This document shows, piece after piece, positions 16,555 to 24,924 of a stretch of DNA of 64,000 nt. Position numbers and translations under genes: made by a program. The notes below the pieces were generated by a model. The model was not told where the DNA came from. It did not search any database and saw nothing but the letters and a program-made list of their open reading frames with translations. The DNA comes from an uncultured Selenomonadales bacterium (GTDB lineage: Bacteria > Bacillota > Negativicutes > Selenomonadales > Selenomonadaceae): the NCBI GenBank assembly GCA_900321035.1, contig ONUH01000004.1:62001-126000 (forward strand), read 5' to 3'. Numbering within the stretch: the stretch's first letter is position 1; each line of letters opens with the position of its first letter.

Positions 16555-17055
16555 ATGGTGCCTGACAAGAAACCGATAACTATTTTGATTATTGACGATG
16601 ATGAGATTGTTTGCTATATGGCGAAAACAATCTTGGAAGACAATTTGCGATGTGAAGTTTTGACGGCGTTTTCGGGTATGGATGGCATCGATATGATGAT
16701 CGAGAACAAGGTACATTTAGTACTTCTTGATGTGGCGATGTCGGGGTGGAGCGGTTTCAAGACGCTTTCCGTTATACGAGATAAAGTGTTGCTGCGAGAC
16801 ATTCCGGTTATCATGCTGACCTCCGCCGCCGATCGGGGGTCCGTAATCAAGGCTCTGAAATTAGGAGTTGCGGATTATATTCGCAAACCGTTCCTGCCCG
16901 AAGAACTGGTTGCCCGCGTCTCGAAGGTCATCCGGGAGTATTGGCAGGAGGAGAGCATTGATGTGTGGAGTCAGAGCATTGATTATTATTTCAATACTTT
17001 CTGCGGCTCGGAAAATCATCCTTGCGAGATCACGGGAAAGCAAAATCTCGGATAG
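16555..17055 (+). CDS. Stand-alone response regulator (receiver domain, no output domain)
   Basis: Receiver-domain protein of 166 residues. The acidic pocket is ILIIDDDE, the phospho-acceptor Asp is in VLLDVAMSGWSGF, the switch Thr in IMLTSAAD, and the Lys in IRKPFLPEEL. After the domain only about 40 residues remain (EYWQEESIDVWSQSIDYYF ... ), with no HTH or enzyme signature. The start at 16555 has AGAGGG upstream. Codon use is more AT-rich than neighbouring genes, which may indicate transfer. No histidine kinase gene is adjacent, so its partner is unknown. It lies convergent with the TRAP operon and shares a two-way terminator with it. Confidence 0.88.
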   Translation: MVPDKKPITILIIDDDEIVCYMAKTILEDNLRCEVLTAFSGMDGIDMMIENKVHLVLLDVAMSGWSGFKTLSVIRDKVLLRDIPVIMLTSAADRGSVIKALKLGVADYIRKPFLPEELVARVSKVIREYWQEESIDVWSQSIDYYFNTFCGSENHPCEITGKQNLG

Positions 17056-17074
17056 CGTGAAATAATGCTAAGAA

Positions 17075-17107
17075 AAAACCACCTTCCAGAATTTGGAAGG
17101 TGGTTTC
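17075..17107. terminator. Bidirectional terminator between response regulator and TRAP permease
   Basis: Stem AAACCACCTTCCA / TGGAAGGTGGTTT with a GAATT loop has A-runs on the left and T-rich sequence on the right, so it can end transcripts from both converging genes. Confidence 0.85.
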
Positions 17108-17121
17108 GTTTTGTGGATATG

Positions 17122-19092
17122 TTACGCCGCTGCCGTTTTGTTTCCCTTTTTCTTTTGCACGAGCACGGTCAGCGCGAGCACCGCGAGTCCGATGGCGTCG
17201 GTTTCCATGCCCGGCTTGATGAGGAGCAGAGATCCCGCCGCGGCGATCAGGCGGAGCCATGCCGCCATCGGCGCGAAGAGATACCCTTCGACGGCGACGG
17301 CGATCAGGAAGACGCCGACGCAGGCGCTGGCCGCCACCCACGCGCCCTCTGCCAGCGTGGTGTTGATCAGCATGAGCTGCGGCGCGTAAACGAACATGAA
17401 CGGTACGATGAAGCCCGCGATGGCTAACTTGACCGAAGCGACGCCGGTCTTCATCGGGTTGCCGCCGGAGAGGCCGGCCGCCGCGAAGGAAGCCAGCGCC
17501 ACGGGCGGCGTCAGGTTCGCGAACATCGCATAGTAGAACGAGAACATGTGGGCCGCGCCCGCCGGGATGCCGAGCTTCGCCAGCGCCGGGGCCGCGATGG
17601 TCGCCGTGATGATGTACGCCGGAATCGACGGCAGCCCCATGCCGAGGATCATGCAGGTGATCATCGTGAAGAACAGCGTGAAGAGCAGGCTCGTGGAGCC
17701 GAGGGCGATGATGGTGTTCGCCATGGTCAGGCCGAATCCCGTCTTCGAGCAGACGCCGATGATGATGCCGACGCAGGCGCAGGCCACCGCCACGGAGACG
17801 GTCTGCTTCGCGCCGTCCGCCAGCGCGTCGAGGAACGTCGAAAAGGTCATGCGCGTTTCCTTGCGGAACATGGAAACGACGATGGTCACTAAGATGGTCA
17901 TGACCGCCGAGAAGATGACGGTGGTGCCGGAGAAGAACAGCATATAAAGCAGGAACAGCACGGGAATCAGAAGATGGCTGCGCCGCTTCATCACGTCGCC
18001 GGTTTTCGGGAGCTGGTCCTTCGGAAGGCCCACGAGGCCGTCCTTCGAGGCGCGCAGGTGCACCTGCAGTACGATGCTCAGATAGTAGAGCAGCGCGGGA
18101 ATCGCCGCCCAGGTGATGATGGTCGAATACTGGACGCTGATCATCTCCGCCATGATGAAGGCCGCCGCGCCCATGATGGGCGGCAGGAGCTGGCCGCCGA
18201 CGGAGGCCGCCGCTTCGACGGCGCCGGCGAATTCCTTCGAGTAGCCGGTCTTTTTCATCAGCGGGATCGTGAACGCGCCCGTAGTGACCACGTTTGCCAC
18301 CGCCGAGCCGTTGATCGAGCCGAGGAAGCCCGACGCGATGACCGAGACCTTCGCGGGGCCGCCCTTCGTATGACCGGCGAGAGCCAGGGCGATATCGTTG
18401 AAAAATTGCCCCATGCCGCATTTCGACATGACGGCGCCGAACAGGATGAACAGGAAAATATAGCTGGCCGCGACGCTGACCGACGTGCCGTAGATACCCT
18501 CGGTATTCGCGAAGAAATGGTTGGACAGCGACGCCCAGTCATAGCCCCGGTGCATGAACATGCCGGGGAACTCCCGCCCGAACAGGCCGTAGGCAATGAA
18601 GAAGAGAGACAGGACCGTCAGCGCGTTGCCCGTGACGCGGCGCGAGCATTCCAGCACCAGCGCGACAAGCAGCGTCGCCATATAGAGGTCGGCGTCGTTC
18701 GGATTGCCGGCGCGTTCCACCACGCCGAGGTAGTCCGTATAGATGTAAATCGGCGCGGCGAACGACAGCGCCGCCAGGATCCAGTCGAGGATCGACGGCT
18801 TTGTCATATCCGATTTTTTCCCCGCCGGGTACATCAAAAAGCCCAGCGCCAGGATCATCGCCACGTGCAGCGAGCGGTGCACCAGCGTCACCGGGGGACC
18901 GAAGGCCGCCGTGTACAGATGATAGCAGGAGACGAGCAGGCACGCGCCGAAGAAGATCTTCTTCATCAGCGGGTTTGTGAACTTGCGCGTCGCCGACTCC
19001 TTGTCCAGCTTCCGTATGATTTCCTGTGATTTTTCCTCCAGCTGCTCCGTTCCCTCAGTTTGAAGCAGCGTGGCGTCCGTTTCCTTTGCCAT
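17122..19092 (-). CDS. TRAP transporter fused permease (DctQ-DctM, 4TM/12TM)
   Basis: Inner-membrane permease of a TAXI-type TRAP transporter, 656 residues, matching the fused 4TM-12TM family. After a hydrophilic N-terminus of about 40 residues come four helices (DctQ-like), then the large DctM part with motifs such as GSINGSAVANVVTTGAFTIP and the second half GMGLPSIPAYIITATIAAPA. Uptake is driven by an ion gradient. An AGAGGAG site precedes the ATG at 19092, and the start overlaps the DUF1850 gene by 38 bases. The substrate is not predictable; characterised relatives move dicarboxylates or amino acids. Confidence 0.92.
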   Translation of the reverse strand: MAKETDATLLQTEGTEQLEEKSQEIIRKLDKESATRKFTNPLMKKIFFGACLLVSCYHLYTAAFGPPVTLVHRSLHVAMILALGFLMYPAGKKSDMTKPSILDWILAALSFAAPIYIYTDYLGVVERAGNPNDADLYMATLLVALVLECSRRVTGNALTVLSLFFIAYGLFGREFPGMFMHRGYDWASLSNHFFANTEGIYGTSVSVAASYIFLFILFGAVMSKCGMGQFFNDIALALAGHTKGGPAKVSVIASGFLGSINGSAVANVVTTGAFTIPLMKKTGYSKEFAGAVEAAASVGGQLLPPIMGAAAFIMAEMISVQYSTIITWAAIPALLYYLSIVLQVHLRASKDGLVGLPKDQLPKTGDVMKRRSHLLIPVLFLLYMLFFSGTTVIFSAVMTILVTIVVSMFRKETRMTFSTFLDALADGAKQTVSVAVACACVGIIIGVCSKTGFGLTMANTIIALGSTSLLFTLFFTMITCMILGMGLPSIPAYIITATIAAPALAKLGIPAGAAHMFSFYYAMFANLTPPVALASFAAAGLSGGNPMKTGVASVKLAIAGFIVPFMFVYAPQLMLINTTLAEGAWVAASACVGVFLIAVAVEGYLFAPMAAWLRLIAAAGSLLLIKPGMETDAIGLAVLALTVLVQKKKGNKTAAA

Positions 19093-19573
19093 CCAAGAAT
19101 CTCCTCTTTGTTACTATTAAATTGACGCGGGTGTGCTCGGGAAGCGTTTCGCCCTTCGCGATCAGGACGTCGTTCAGCACAATGTCCCGCGTGGCAAAGT
19201 GCGAGTTGATCCAAGTGAATTCGTGAAAAACTTGCCCGATATTGCTCATGTAAATCATGCCGTCGTCGTCCACCCAGACCTCGGTGCCTTTATTCTCCGG
19301 GATGCCCGCGCCGAAAGCGGGGAAGGCGATCATGTCGAGGATCAGGTCGTGGTTCGCGTCGATGTGGTAATATTCGTGCCAGGGGATTTTCTCCCAAGAA
19401 TGAATCCAGCCAAAGAAAAGCTGATCGCCTTCTTTGGCCGGAACTTCTACATAGATTTCTTTTGTCTCGTAGTCGTAAATCCGAAGCACGGTTTGTGCCG
19501 AAAGCTCGTTCAGCGTCCACAGCCCCGCGAGCAGGACGACGGCCGCGCAAAGCGCGACAGCCGTCTTTTTCAT
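19055..19573 (-). CDS. DUF1850 protein of TAXI-TRAP operons
   Basis: Protein of 172 residues with an N-terminal signal anchor (MKKTAVALCAAVVLLAGLW). The DUF1850 features follow: FFGWIHSWEKIPWHEYYHI near residue 55 and an AFPAFGAGIPE segment. Members of this family are found between the receptor and permease genes of TAXI-type TRAP operons, as here; their function is not known. The start lies 7 bases beyond the receptor stop and its end runs into the permease gene, so all three are translated from one message. Confidence 0.82.
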   Translation of the reverse strand: MKKTAVALCAAVVLLAGLWTLNELSAQTVLRIYDYETKEIYVEVPAKEGDQLFFGWIHSWEKIPWHEYYHIDANHDLILDMIAFPAFGAGIPENKGTEVWVDDDGMIYMSNIGQVFHEFTWINSHFATRDIVLNDVLIAKGETLPEHTRVNLIVTKRRFLDGKGNGRHAASN

Positions 19574-19580
19574 GCGCGGC

Positions 19581-20597
19581 TTACTTCAGGATGCCTTTTT
19601 CCTTGTAGAACTTCTCTGCGCCCGGATGCAGCTTGACGCTGGTGCCGGTGATGCCGCGAAGAGCCGTGTCCAGCTTGATTTCGCGCTTCGCCGTCGCATG
19701 GGACGCGCCGATGGTCTCAAGGCCCTTGTCGGAATAGATGCCGCCGAGGAGGTCGTAAACCACATCGTCGGACAGGTTCTTCGAGACGAGCATGATGTTC
19801 ATGACCGCCGCCGTTACCGTATCGTTGTCCGTGCCGTAAGTTTCCTTCGGGATCTTCCACTCAACGTAGAACGGATATTTCGCAGTCAGCTTCTTCAGCG
19901 CTTCGCCGTCCACCGGGACGAACACGATCTTCTTCGTCGTGCCCAGTTCCTTGATGGTCGCGTTGCCGAGACCGGAGGTGACAAACGCCACGTCGCACTG
20001 GCCGTTCTTCATCTGGTCGATGGCTTCGCCGTAGGACAGGTAGTCCACCTTCGCGTCGTTATAGCTCATGCCGTTGGCCTCGAAAATCATGCGGGCGTTC
20101 AGCTCGACGCCGGAGTTCGGGGCGCCCACGCCGACGCGCTTGCCTTTGATATCTGCAAACGTCTTGATGCCGGAGTCTTCCGTCGTGACGATCTGCACAA
20201 CGTTCGGCCAGAGGCCCATCATCGCGCGGAGGTCGGTGGCTTTCGGCTTGCCCTCATAGGCGCCGAAGCCTTCAACGGCCTGGATCACGGAGTCAGACAT
20301 CGCAATCGCGAGCTCGCCTTTTCCGGTCAGGATCGCGTTGATATTCTCGCCCGTCGCGCCCGTAGCCGTCGCCGAGGTCTTATAGCCCATCTCGCCGATG
20401 ACCTTCGAGAACGCGCCGCCGATCGGGAAATAAATGCCGCTGGTGGGGCCGGTCAGCACCGTGACGAATTCCTTGCTGCGGTCCACCTTCGTTTCCTTCT
20501 TCGGCGCGTTGGAGCCGCCGGAGTTTCCGCCGCCGCAGGCCGCGGTCATCACGGCGAGAGCCGCGATCAGGATGGCGCTCATCAGTTTCTTCCACAT
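19581..20597 (-). CDS. TAXI-family TRAP transporter solute-binding lipoprotein
   Basis: Extracytoplasmic receptor of 338 residues. The signal peptide ends in a lipobox (VMTAACGGG), so the mature protein is probably lipid-anchored. TAXI signature segments include GPTSGIYFPIGGAFSKVI, the TGATGENINAI block and LAIAMSDSVIQAV. The start at 20597 is fixed by GGAGAGGA upstream. It heads the operon receptor-DUF1850-permease, transcribed from a promoter at 20650-20678. The ligand is unknown; TAXI receptors with known ligands bind glutamate, 2-oxoglutarate or similar acids. Confidence 0.93.
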   Translation of the reverse strand: MWKKLMSAILIAALAVMTAACGGGNSGGSNAPKKETKVDRSKEFVTVLTGPTSGIYFPIGGAFSKVIGEMGYKTSATATGATGENINAILTGKGELAIAMSDSVIQAVEGFGAYEGKPKATDLRAMMGLWPNVVQIVTTEDSGIKTFADIKGKRVGVGAPNSGVELNARMIFEANGMSYNDAKVDYLSYGEAIDQMKNGQCDVAFVTSGLGNATIKELGTTKKIVFVPVDGEALKKLTAKYPFYVEWKIPKETYGTDNDTVTAAVMNIMLVSKNLSDDVVYDLLGGIYSDKGLETIGASHATAKREIKLDTALRGITGTSVKLHPGAEKFYKEKGILK

Positions 20598-20649
20598 ATG
20601 GTATCCTCTCCTTTGCTGTAAAAACGTGTATGTATTTACGCTTATGGCT

Positions 20650-20678
20650 ATTATATCATTTGTGCATAGTTTTGGTAA
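20650..20678 (-). promoter_or_regulatory. Promoter for the TAXI-TRAP operon
   Basis: On the minus strand TTACCA (20678-20673) and a perfect TATAAT (20655-20650) are 17 bases apart, leaving a leader of about 45 bases before the receptor ATG. Confidence 0.65.
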
Positions 20679-20722
20679 ATGTTTTTTGCGGCGATTTGAA
20701 AAAAATTTGCGCGCCGGGCGGT

Positions 20723-22510
20723 TTAAGCCGAAGCTTCCGCAGCCAGGAGAAGGGGAGAGTTTTCCGTGACGACGCAGTTGCGCCCGCATTGTTTCGCCGC
20801 GTAGAGGGCGTCGTCCATGCGCTTGAAGACGGCATCGTCAGATTCGGCGCCGTGCCAAGCGGCGACGCCGACGCTGCAGGTGACGTGGTGCATCGGGCAG
20901 ATCAAGGACGAGTCGACGACCATGCGGAGCTTTTCCCCTAAGCCGCAGGCCTGCTCCAGGTCATAACCGCAGCACAGGATGACGAACTCCTCGCCGCCCC
21001 AGCGGAAGAGCGTTTCCTGCGGCGAAAGCTGCTGGCGGATCAGGTCGGCGAAATTGATCAGCACATGGTCGCCGATATCGTGGCCGTAAGCGTCGTTGAT
21101 GCTTTTGAAAAAGTCGATGTCGAGCATGACGACGGAAATGGGCAGATGCGAGGCTCGCGCCTCCGGGACGGTTTCCTCCACCGTTTGGTCGAATTTTCGG
21201 CGGTTGAAGCATTTCGTCAGCGGGTCAAGCTCCGAGAGCTCGATGGCGCTTGCCACTTCCAGCTTCAGCGAGCGCGCGAGGGTGATGAGGCGGCGCTCCT
21301 TGCGGAACTGTTCTCCGAGCAGCGAGAGGATGAAGTAGGCGAAAGCCAGTATGGTAAACGGCGCCAGCGCCATGAGGACCGGAATCAGGGAAGAAATGCG
21401 CAAGGCGCGGACGACACCGTTCAAGATCGCGACGAGCGGCAGCACGATGCTCGGCAGCAAAAAGGCGCGGCAGTACATATGGTTGGCGCCTTTGGAACGC
21501 CAGAGGCAGAAAATGTGTATCGCCTGCAGGACCGCCATGCAGGAAAGCAGGACGGGCATCATGACCATGAGTCCGTTCTGGTTCGCGAAGGAGGACGGCA
21601 GCGGGAGTTTAAGTCCCAGGAACGGCGCCAGCTCCAGCGCGAGGGCGGCGGCGGCAATCAGGAAGTATGCGTAGATCGTCTTTCGGACGGCGGGACGGAA
21701 TTTCCGGTCCACGATCTCTACGACGATGAACGAGCCGCCGATGGGCATCAGATAAATCGCGGACAGCAGCAGACGCCACCAAAACCCCGGCTGGTCCCAA
21801 AGGAAGACCGTGCCGTTGCTCGCGCTGAACAGCCAGAGCGCGGCGGTGGAAAGGAAGAAGAGGGTGCACCGGTAAAGGCGGCGCAGCTTGCTTTGGTGCA
21901 TGTAATAGATGCCGACGATGGCCATGAGCATGAAGACGATGGGCAGATTGATGAAGTAGGGCAGGTCGAAGAGGAACAGCCGGCGCGCCTGGTCGGCGTT
22001 CGTGCCGATGGAGATTCCGGAGAGACGCCCGAGGTTGACGGGCGATTCGGAGTACATCTGGAAGGTGATCGTATGCCGGACGCTGCGCTGGTCCGGCGGC
22101 AGCGTGACGAGATGCCAGCGCCAGCCGTAGCCGATTTGCTGGTGCGCAAGCGTGCCGTACTGATAGACCAGCTTGTCGTCCTGCCAGACGCGGAAGGACT
22201 GGTCCATCGTGACGAAAAAGAGCGTGTTGACGTCGGGCGAGGTGGGGTCGAGACGCATGCGTAGCCAAACGTAGTTCGAGTTTTCGGCGACAGGCGGCGC
22301 GTCCTTTTCCCCGTCGTAGGGAATCCAGTTTTGCTCGTCCTCCGCCGTTGGCTGGAGCCAGGTAAAACCGCCGAAAGCCGTGCGCGGCGAATCACCCTCG
22401 CGATACTGCCAGTCATGAAATTGGCCCGCCTCGGCGGAGACGGGCGCAAAAAAGAAAACGGAGACGATGAAGATGAGAAAGAACCGCATGAACGCCCGCG
22501 GATTTCTCAT
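20723..22510 (-). CDS. Membrane diguanylate cyclase (7TMR-DISM type sensor, GGDEF)
   Basis: Signal-transducing enzyme of 595 residues that should make c-di-GMP. A signal peptide is followed by an extracytoplasmic domain of about 160 residues with a jelly-roll-like pattern (FHDWQYREGD ... SRVRHTI region). Then come about seven membrane helices (residues 185-400), a short coiled coil, and a C-terminal GGDEF domain. The active site is RWGGEEFVIL, so catalysis is expected. The product-inhibition site (RxxD five residues earlier) is absent: SPQE is found instead. The start at 22510 is better spaced from GGAGG than the ATG at 22516. It may feed c-di-GMP signals to the flagellar system. Confidence 0.88.
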   Translation of the reverse strand: MRNPRAFMRFFLIFIVSVFFFAPVSAEAGQFHDWQYREGDSPRTAFGGFTWLQPTAEDEQNWIPYDGEKDAPPVAENSNYVWLRMRLDPTSPDVNTLFFVTMDQSFRVWQDDKLVYQYGTLAHQQIGYGWRWHLVTLPPDQRSVRHTITFQMYSESPVNLGRLSGISIGTNADQARRLFLFDLPYFINLPIVFMLMAIVGIYYMHQSKLRRLYRCTLFFLSTAALWLFSASNGTVFLWDQPGFWWRLLLSAIYLMPIGGSFIVVEIVDRKFRPAVRKTIYAYFLIAAAALALELAPFLGLKLPLPSSFANQNGLMVMMPVLLSCMAVLQAIHIFCLWRSKGANHMYCRAFLLPSIVLPLVAILNGVVRALRISSLIPVLMALAPFTILAFAYFILSLLGEQFRKERRLITLARSLKLEVASAIELSELDPLTKCFNRRKFDQTVEETVPEARASHLPISVVMLDIDFFKSINDAYGHDIGDHVLINFADLIRQQLSPQETLFRWGGEEFVILCCGYDLEQACGLGEKLRMVVDSSLICPMHHVTCSVGVAAWHGAESDDAVFKRMDDALYAAKQCGRNCVVTENSPLLLAAEASA

Positions 22511-22546
22511 GGCCATCGCCTCCGTTGTCGTAATCGTATATGCAGA

Positions 22547-22575
22547 AGTATATCATACAAAAGGCGTTTTGTCTC
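22547..22575 (-). promoter_or_regulatory. Extended -10 promoter for the diguanylate cyclase
   Basis: On the minus strand GAGACA (22575-22570) and TATACT (22552-22547) are spaced 17 bases apart, with TGA just before the -10. Confidence 0.6.
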
Positions 22576-22635
22576 TCAGAAAGGAAAGAAATTTCTAAAA
22601 AATAAGTTTATGGTGAAAGGACGGACAGAACCACG

Positions 22636-22710
22636 TCAGGTGAACATGTCGTCGTAGAAGGTATACGCGCACATGGCGCAAATGAGGATCAGGATGAAAA
22701 AATCGCCCAT
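22636..22710 (-). CDS. 24-residue hydrophobic micro-protein
   Basis: A short frame with a strong ribosome site (AAGGAGG, nine bases before the ATG at 22710) encodes a 24-residue peptide. It has one hydrophobic core (FFILILICAMCAYTF) and an acidic end (YDDMFT). It is the right size and character for a single-helix membrane micro-protein. It sits upstream of the diguanylate cyclase on the same strand. I do not recognise a family. Confidence 0.5.
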   Translation of the reverse strand: MGDFFILILICAMCAYTFYDDMFT

Positions 22711-22722
22711 GGCGAAGCCTCC

Positions 22723-22754
22723 TTGAAAGACGCGAATTTATATTATAATATAAT
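22723..22754. promoter_or_regulatory. AT-rich divergent promoter region
   Basis: A run of TATAAT/ATTATA-type sequence (22741-22754) lies between the leftward micro-ORF and the rightward DHPS-like gene, with TTGAAA at 22723-22728 on the plus strand. Spacings are not ideal (15 or 20 bases), so the exact promoters are uncertain. Confidence 0.4.
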
Positions 22755-22785
22755 GGAGAAGGAAGAAATGCAAGGGGGCGGGCGC

Positions 22786-23142
22786 ATGGAACTGGCGAAT
22801 ATAGAGATTTCCGGTCTGCGGGCGGCGGAGGAGGCGCTGCGTTCTGTCGGCGCCGACCCGAGAGGCGTCGAGATCATGAAGGAAAAAGCGGTGTTTCGCG
22901 TAGTGCGGGTGAAGGCCGTGCCGGTCCGCGCGGCGAATTTAGTCAAGCAGGCCTTCCTCGCCCACGGGGCGGAAGCCGCCGTGTCCCGTGAGACGGCGGT
23001 GCTTGCGGCAGAGACGACGGACGTGGTCCTGATGGGGACGCTGGCCCAGTATCGGGCGATCCTGCCCCGGCTCAGGGAGCAGCCTTTCGGGCTGCGGTCG
23101 CTTTCTGAGGCGCTGGAAAAATTTTTGTGGGAAAATTCCTGA
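22786..23142 (+). CDS. Free-standing dihydropteroate-synthase-type N-terminal domain
   Basis: Protein of 118 residues resembling the extra N-terminal domain that precedes the TIM barrel in some clostridial and Negativicutes dihydropteroate synthases. Typical elements are GVEIMKEKAVFRVVRVK, AANLVKQAFLAHGAEAAVS, TDVVLMGTLAQYRAI and a closing QPFGLRSL. No FolP barrel follows; the frame stops and folB comes next. The start at 22786 has AAGGGGGCGGG upstream. It could be an independently functioning domain, half of a split FolP, or the remnant of a truncated gene. The resemblance is from memory of the family, so it is moderately sure. Confidence 0.6.
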   Translation: MELANIEISGLRAAEEALRSVGADPRGVEIMKEKAVFRVVRVKAVPVRAANLVKQAFLAHGAEAAVSRETAVLAAETTDVVLMGTLAQYRAILPRLREQPFGLRSLSEALEKFLWENS

Positions 23143-23274
23143 GGCAGGCAGGATTTTTTTTCGCAACCGCGAATGATATTAACGAATATAAAAATTTTGT
23201 ATGCAAAGGAAACGATGAATGAGTCGAGTCGTGACTGGTTCAGTGTTTCCTTAGAAAGGTCAGGTGACGGCCGT

Positions 23275-23640
23275 ATGGCTACGATTCGGATTCGCAATAT
23301 GATGTTTTACGGGTTCCACGGCATTTATGAGTATGAGCGTGAGCAGGGCCAGAAATTCTTTGTCGACGTGGCTCTCGATACGAAAGACAATCACGCGGCG
23401 GAAACGGACAAGGCGGAGGACGGCGTGGACGCTGCCCATGTCTACAATTTCGTTCGCGATGTGGTGGAGAACAAGCGCTACACATTGCTCCAGTCGTTGG
23501 CCACGGAGGTCAATCAGCAGCTTTTGAGAGCGTTCCCCCAGTGCGCTTCGGCGACGACGATGATCCGCAAGCCCTCGGTGCCCATTGCGGGCCCGTTGGA
23601 TTGCGTGGAAGTCGAGGTCACTTCCAAAGCGGGCGAGTGA
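23275..23640 (+). CDS. folB: Dihydroneopterin aldolase
   Basis: Folate-pathway enzyme converting 7,8-dihydroneopterin to the hydroxymethyl pterin and glycolaldehyde. At 121 residues it has standard length. Motifs are RNMMFYGFHGIYEYEREQGQ with the catalytic Glu, and the C-terminal IRKPSVPIAGPLDCVEVEV with the conserved Lys. The ATG at 23275 follows AGGTGA. The frame is open upstream to 23173, but no better start is present. It lies 132 bases after the DHPS-like domain gene, another hint of folate function there. A terminator follows. Confidence 0.93.
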   Translation: MATIRIRNMMFYGFHGIYEYEREQGQKFFVDVALDTKDNHAAETDKAEDGVDAAHVYNFVRDVVENKRYTLLQSLATEVNQQLLRAFPQCASATTMIRKPSVPIAGPLDCVEVEVTSKAGE

Positions 23641-23652
23641 GATCTTGAAACG

Positions 23653-23690
23653 AAAAGCTATGCGGACGGTATCGTTCGCATGGCTTTTTT
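23653..23690 (+). terminator. Intrinsic terminator after folB
   Basis: A 12-bp stem (AAAAGC-T-ATGCG with CGCAT-G-GCTTTT, one wobble pair) is followed by further T residues. Confidence 0.88.
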
Positions 23691-23699
23691 ATGTTGCGC

Positions 23700-23728
23700 T
23701 TGACATGGGAAAATTTCTTTCCTATTAT
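23700..23728 (+). promoter_or_regulatory. Promoter for dprA-topA-trmFO
   Basis: A perfect TTGACA (23700-23705) and TATTAT (23723-23728) with 17-base spacing, about 45 bases before the dprA start. Confidence 0.8.
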
Positions 23729-23780
23729 ATAGGCGTTCGTGTAAAATTTTGAAGTTCGGTTTTTGAAAGGCGGTGCGGCG

Positions 23781-24899
23781 GTGGAGCTTTCGGGCGCTTG
23801 TTACGCGGCGCTGCTTTCGGCGTCCGGCGTCGGGATTCCCGGCGCCGAGCGGTTGGCGCTCTATACGGGCGGCGCGAGGGAAGCGTGGAATGCGGACGCG
23901 GAGACGCTTCGCAGATATCTCGGCGAAGCCGCCGCTGCGGCGCTTTTGGCGCTACGCAAGGAAAAGCCGGAACTGCCGGAGACGATCGCGGAGGAATCCG
24001 GGAAACGGGGCATTCGCATTTTGGTTCGGGAAGACGCGGAGTATCCCGCCGTCCTGCGCGAAATCGCGAGGCCGCCGCTGGCTCTGTTTGTGCGGGGGAA
24101 TCCGATTCCCGACGCCGAGCGCATCGCGGTGGTGGGGTCGCGGCACGCGAGCCTCTACGGAAAACGCGTCGCCGAGGAGATTGCCATGGGACTTGCCGGC
24201 CGCGGCGTGACGGTGGTAAGCGGCGCTGCGCGGGGCATCGACACGGCGGCCCACAAAGGCGCGCTGCGGGAAGGCCGCACGGTGGCGGTGCTTGGCTGCG
24301 GCGCGGACGTGGCATACCCGAAAGAGAATGCGAGATTGCTGGACGAGATCGCGTCGTCGGGCGCGGTGATTTCCGAATATCCGCCGGGGACGCAGCCGTT
24401 TCCCGCTTTCTTCCCTCAGAGGAATCGAATCATCAGCGGCCTTTCGCGCGGCACGACGGTCGTCGAGGCGGCGGAGCGCAGCGGCTCGCTGATAACGGCG
24501 GAGTTTGCGCTGAGCGAGGGCAGGGACGTGTTCGCCGTTCCGGGCAGCATATATTCCGATACGAGCCGGGGCTGTCATCGCCTGATCCAGCAAGGGGCGA
24601 AGCTCACGATGGCCGCAGAGGACATCTTGGAAGAATATCCGTGGGCGCAGGCGGCGGCTCCGAAAGAAAGACAGACGGGGCTTTTCGGGGACGACGCGCC
24701 GGACGGCCTGTCGGAGGAAGAGCAAAGGGTGTACGCGCTTCTTTCCAAGGAAGAGGCGCTGACCGTGGACGATATCATTTACCGGATGCACGGCAGAGGG
24801 AACGCTTCCAACGTGGCGTTTCTCCTGCTGCAGATGGCGCTGAAGGGATTCGTCGAAGAAGATGAGAACCACGCGTACAGCCGCGTGGCGGGGAAATAA
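23781..24899 (+). CDS. dprA: DNA-processing protein DprA (Smf)
   Basis: Single-strand DNA-binding RecA loader used in natural transformation, 372 residues. An N-terminal helical part is followed by the Rossmann-like core: VVGSRHASLYGKRVAEEIA, VSGAARGIDTAAHKGAL, AVLGCGADVAYPKENARL, PFPAFFPQRNRIISGLS and AERSGSLITAEFALSEGRDVFAVPGS. A C-terminal winged-helix-like end (DDIIYRMHGRGNASNVAFLLLQM) is also present. The start is set at GTG 23781, but TTG 23763 is possible. It precedes topA, a very common bacterial arrangement. Confidence 0.93.
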   Translation: MELSGACYAALLSASGVGIPGAERLALYTGGAREAWNADAETLRRYLGEAAAAALLALRKEKPELPETIAEESGKRGIRILVREDAEYPAVLREIARPPLALFVRGNPIPDAERIAVVGSRHASLYGKRVAEEIAMGLAGRGVTVVSGAARGIDTAAHKGALREGRTVAVLGCGADVAYPKENARLLDEIASSGAVISEYPPGTQPFPAFFPQRNRIISGLSRGTTVVEAAERSGSLITAEFALSEGRDVFAVPGSIYSDTSRGCHRLIQQGAKLTMAAEDILEEYPWAQAAAPKERQTGLFGDDAPDGLSEEEQRVYALLSKEEALTVDDIIYRMHGRGNASNVAFLLLQMALKGFVEEDENHAYSRVAGK

Positions 24900-24924
24900 G
24901 TCGTTCCATAAAGGAGGAGCATTT

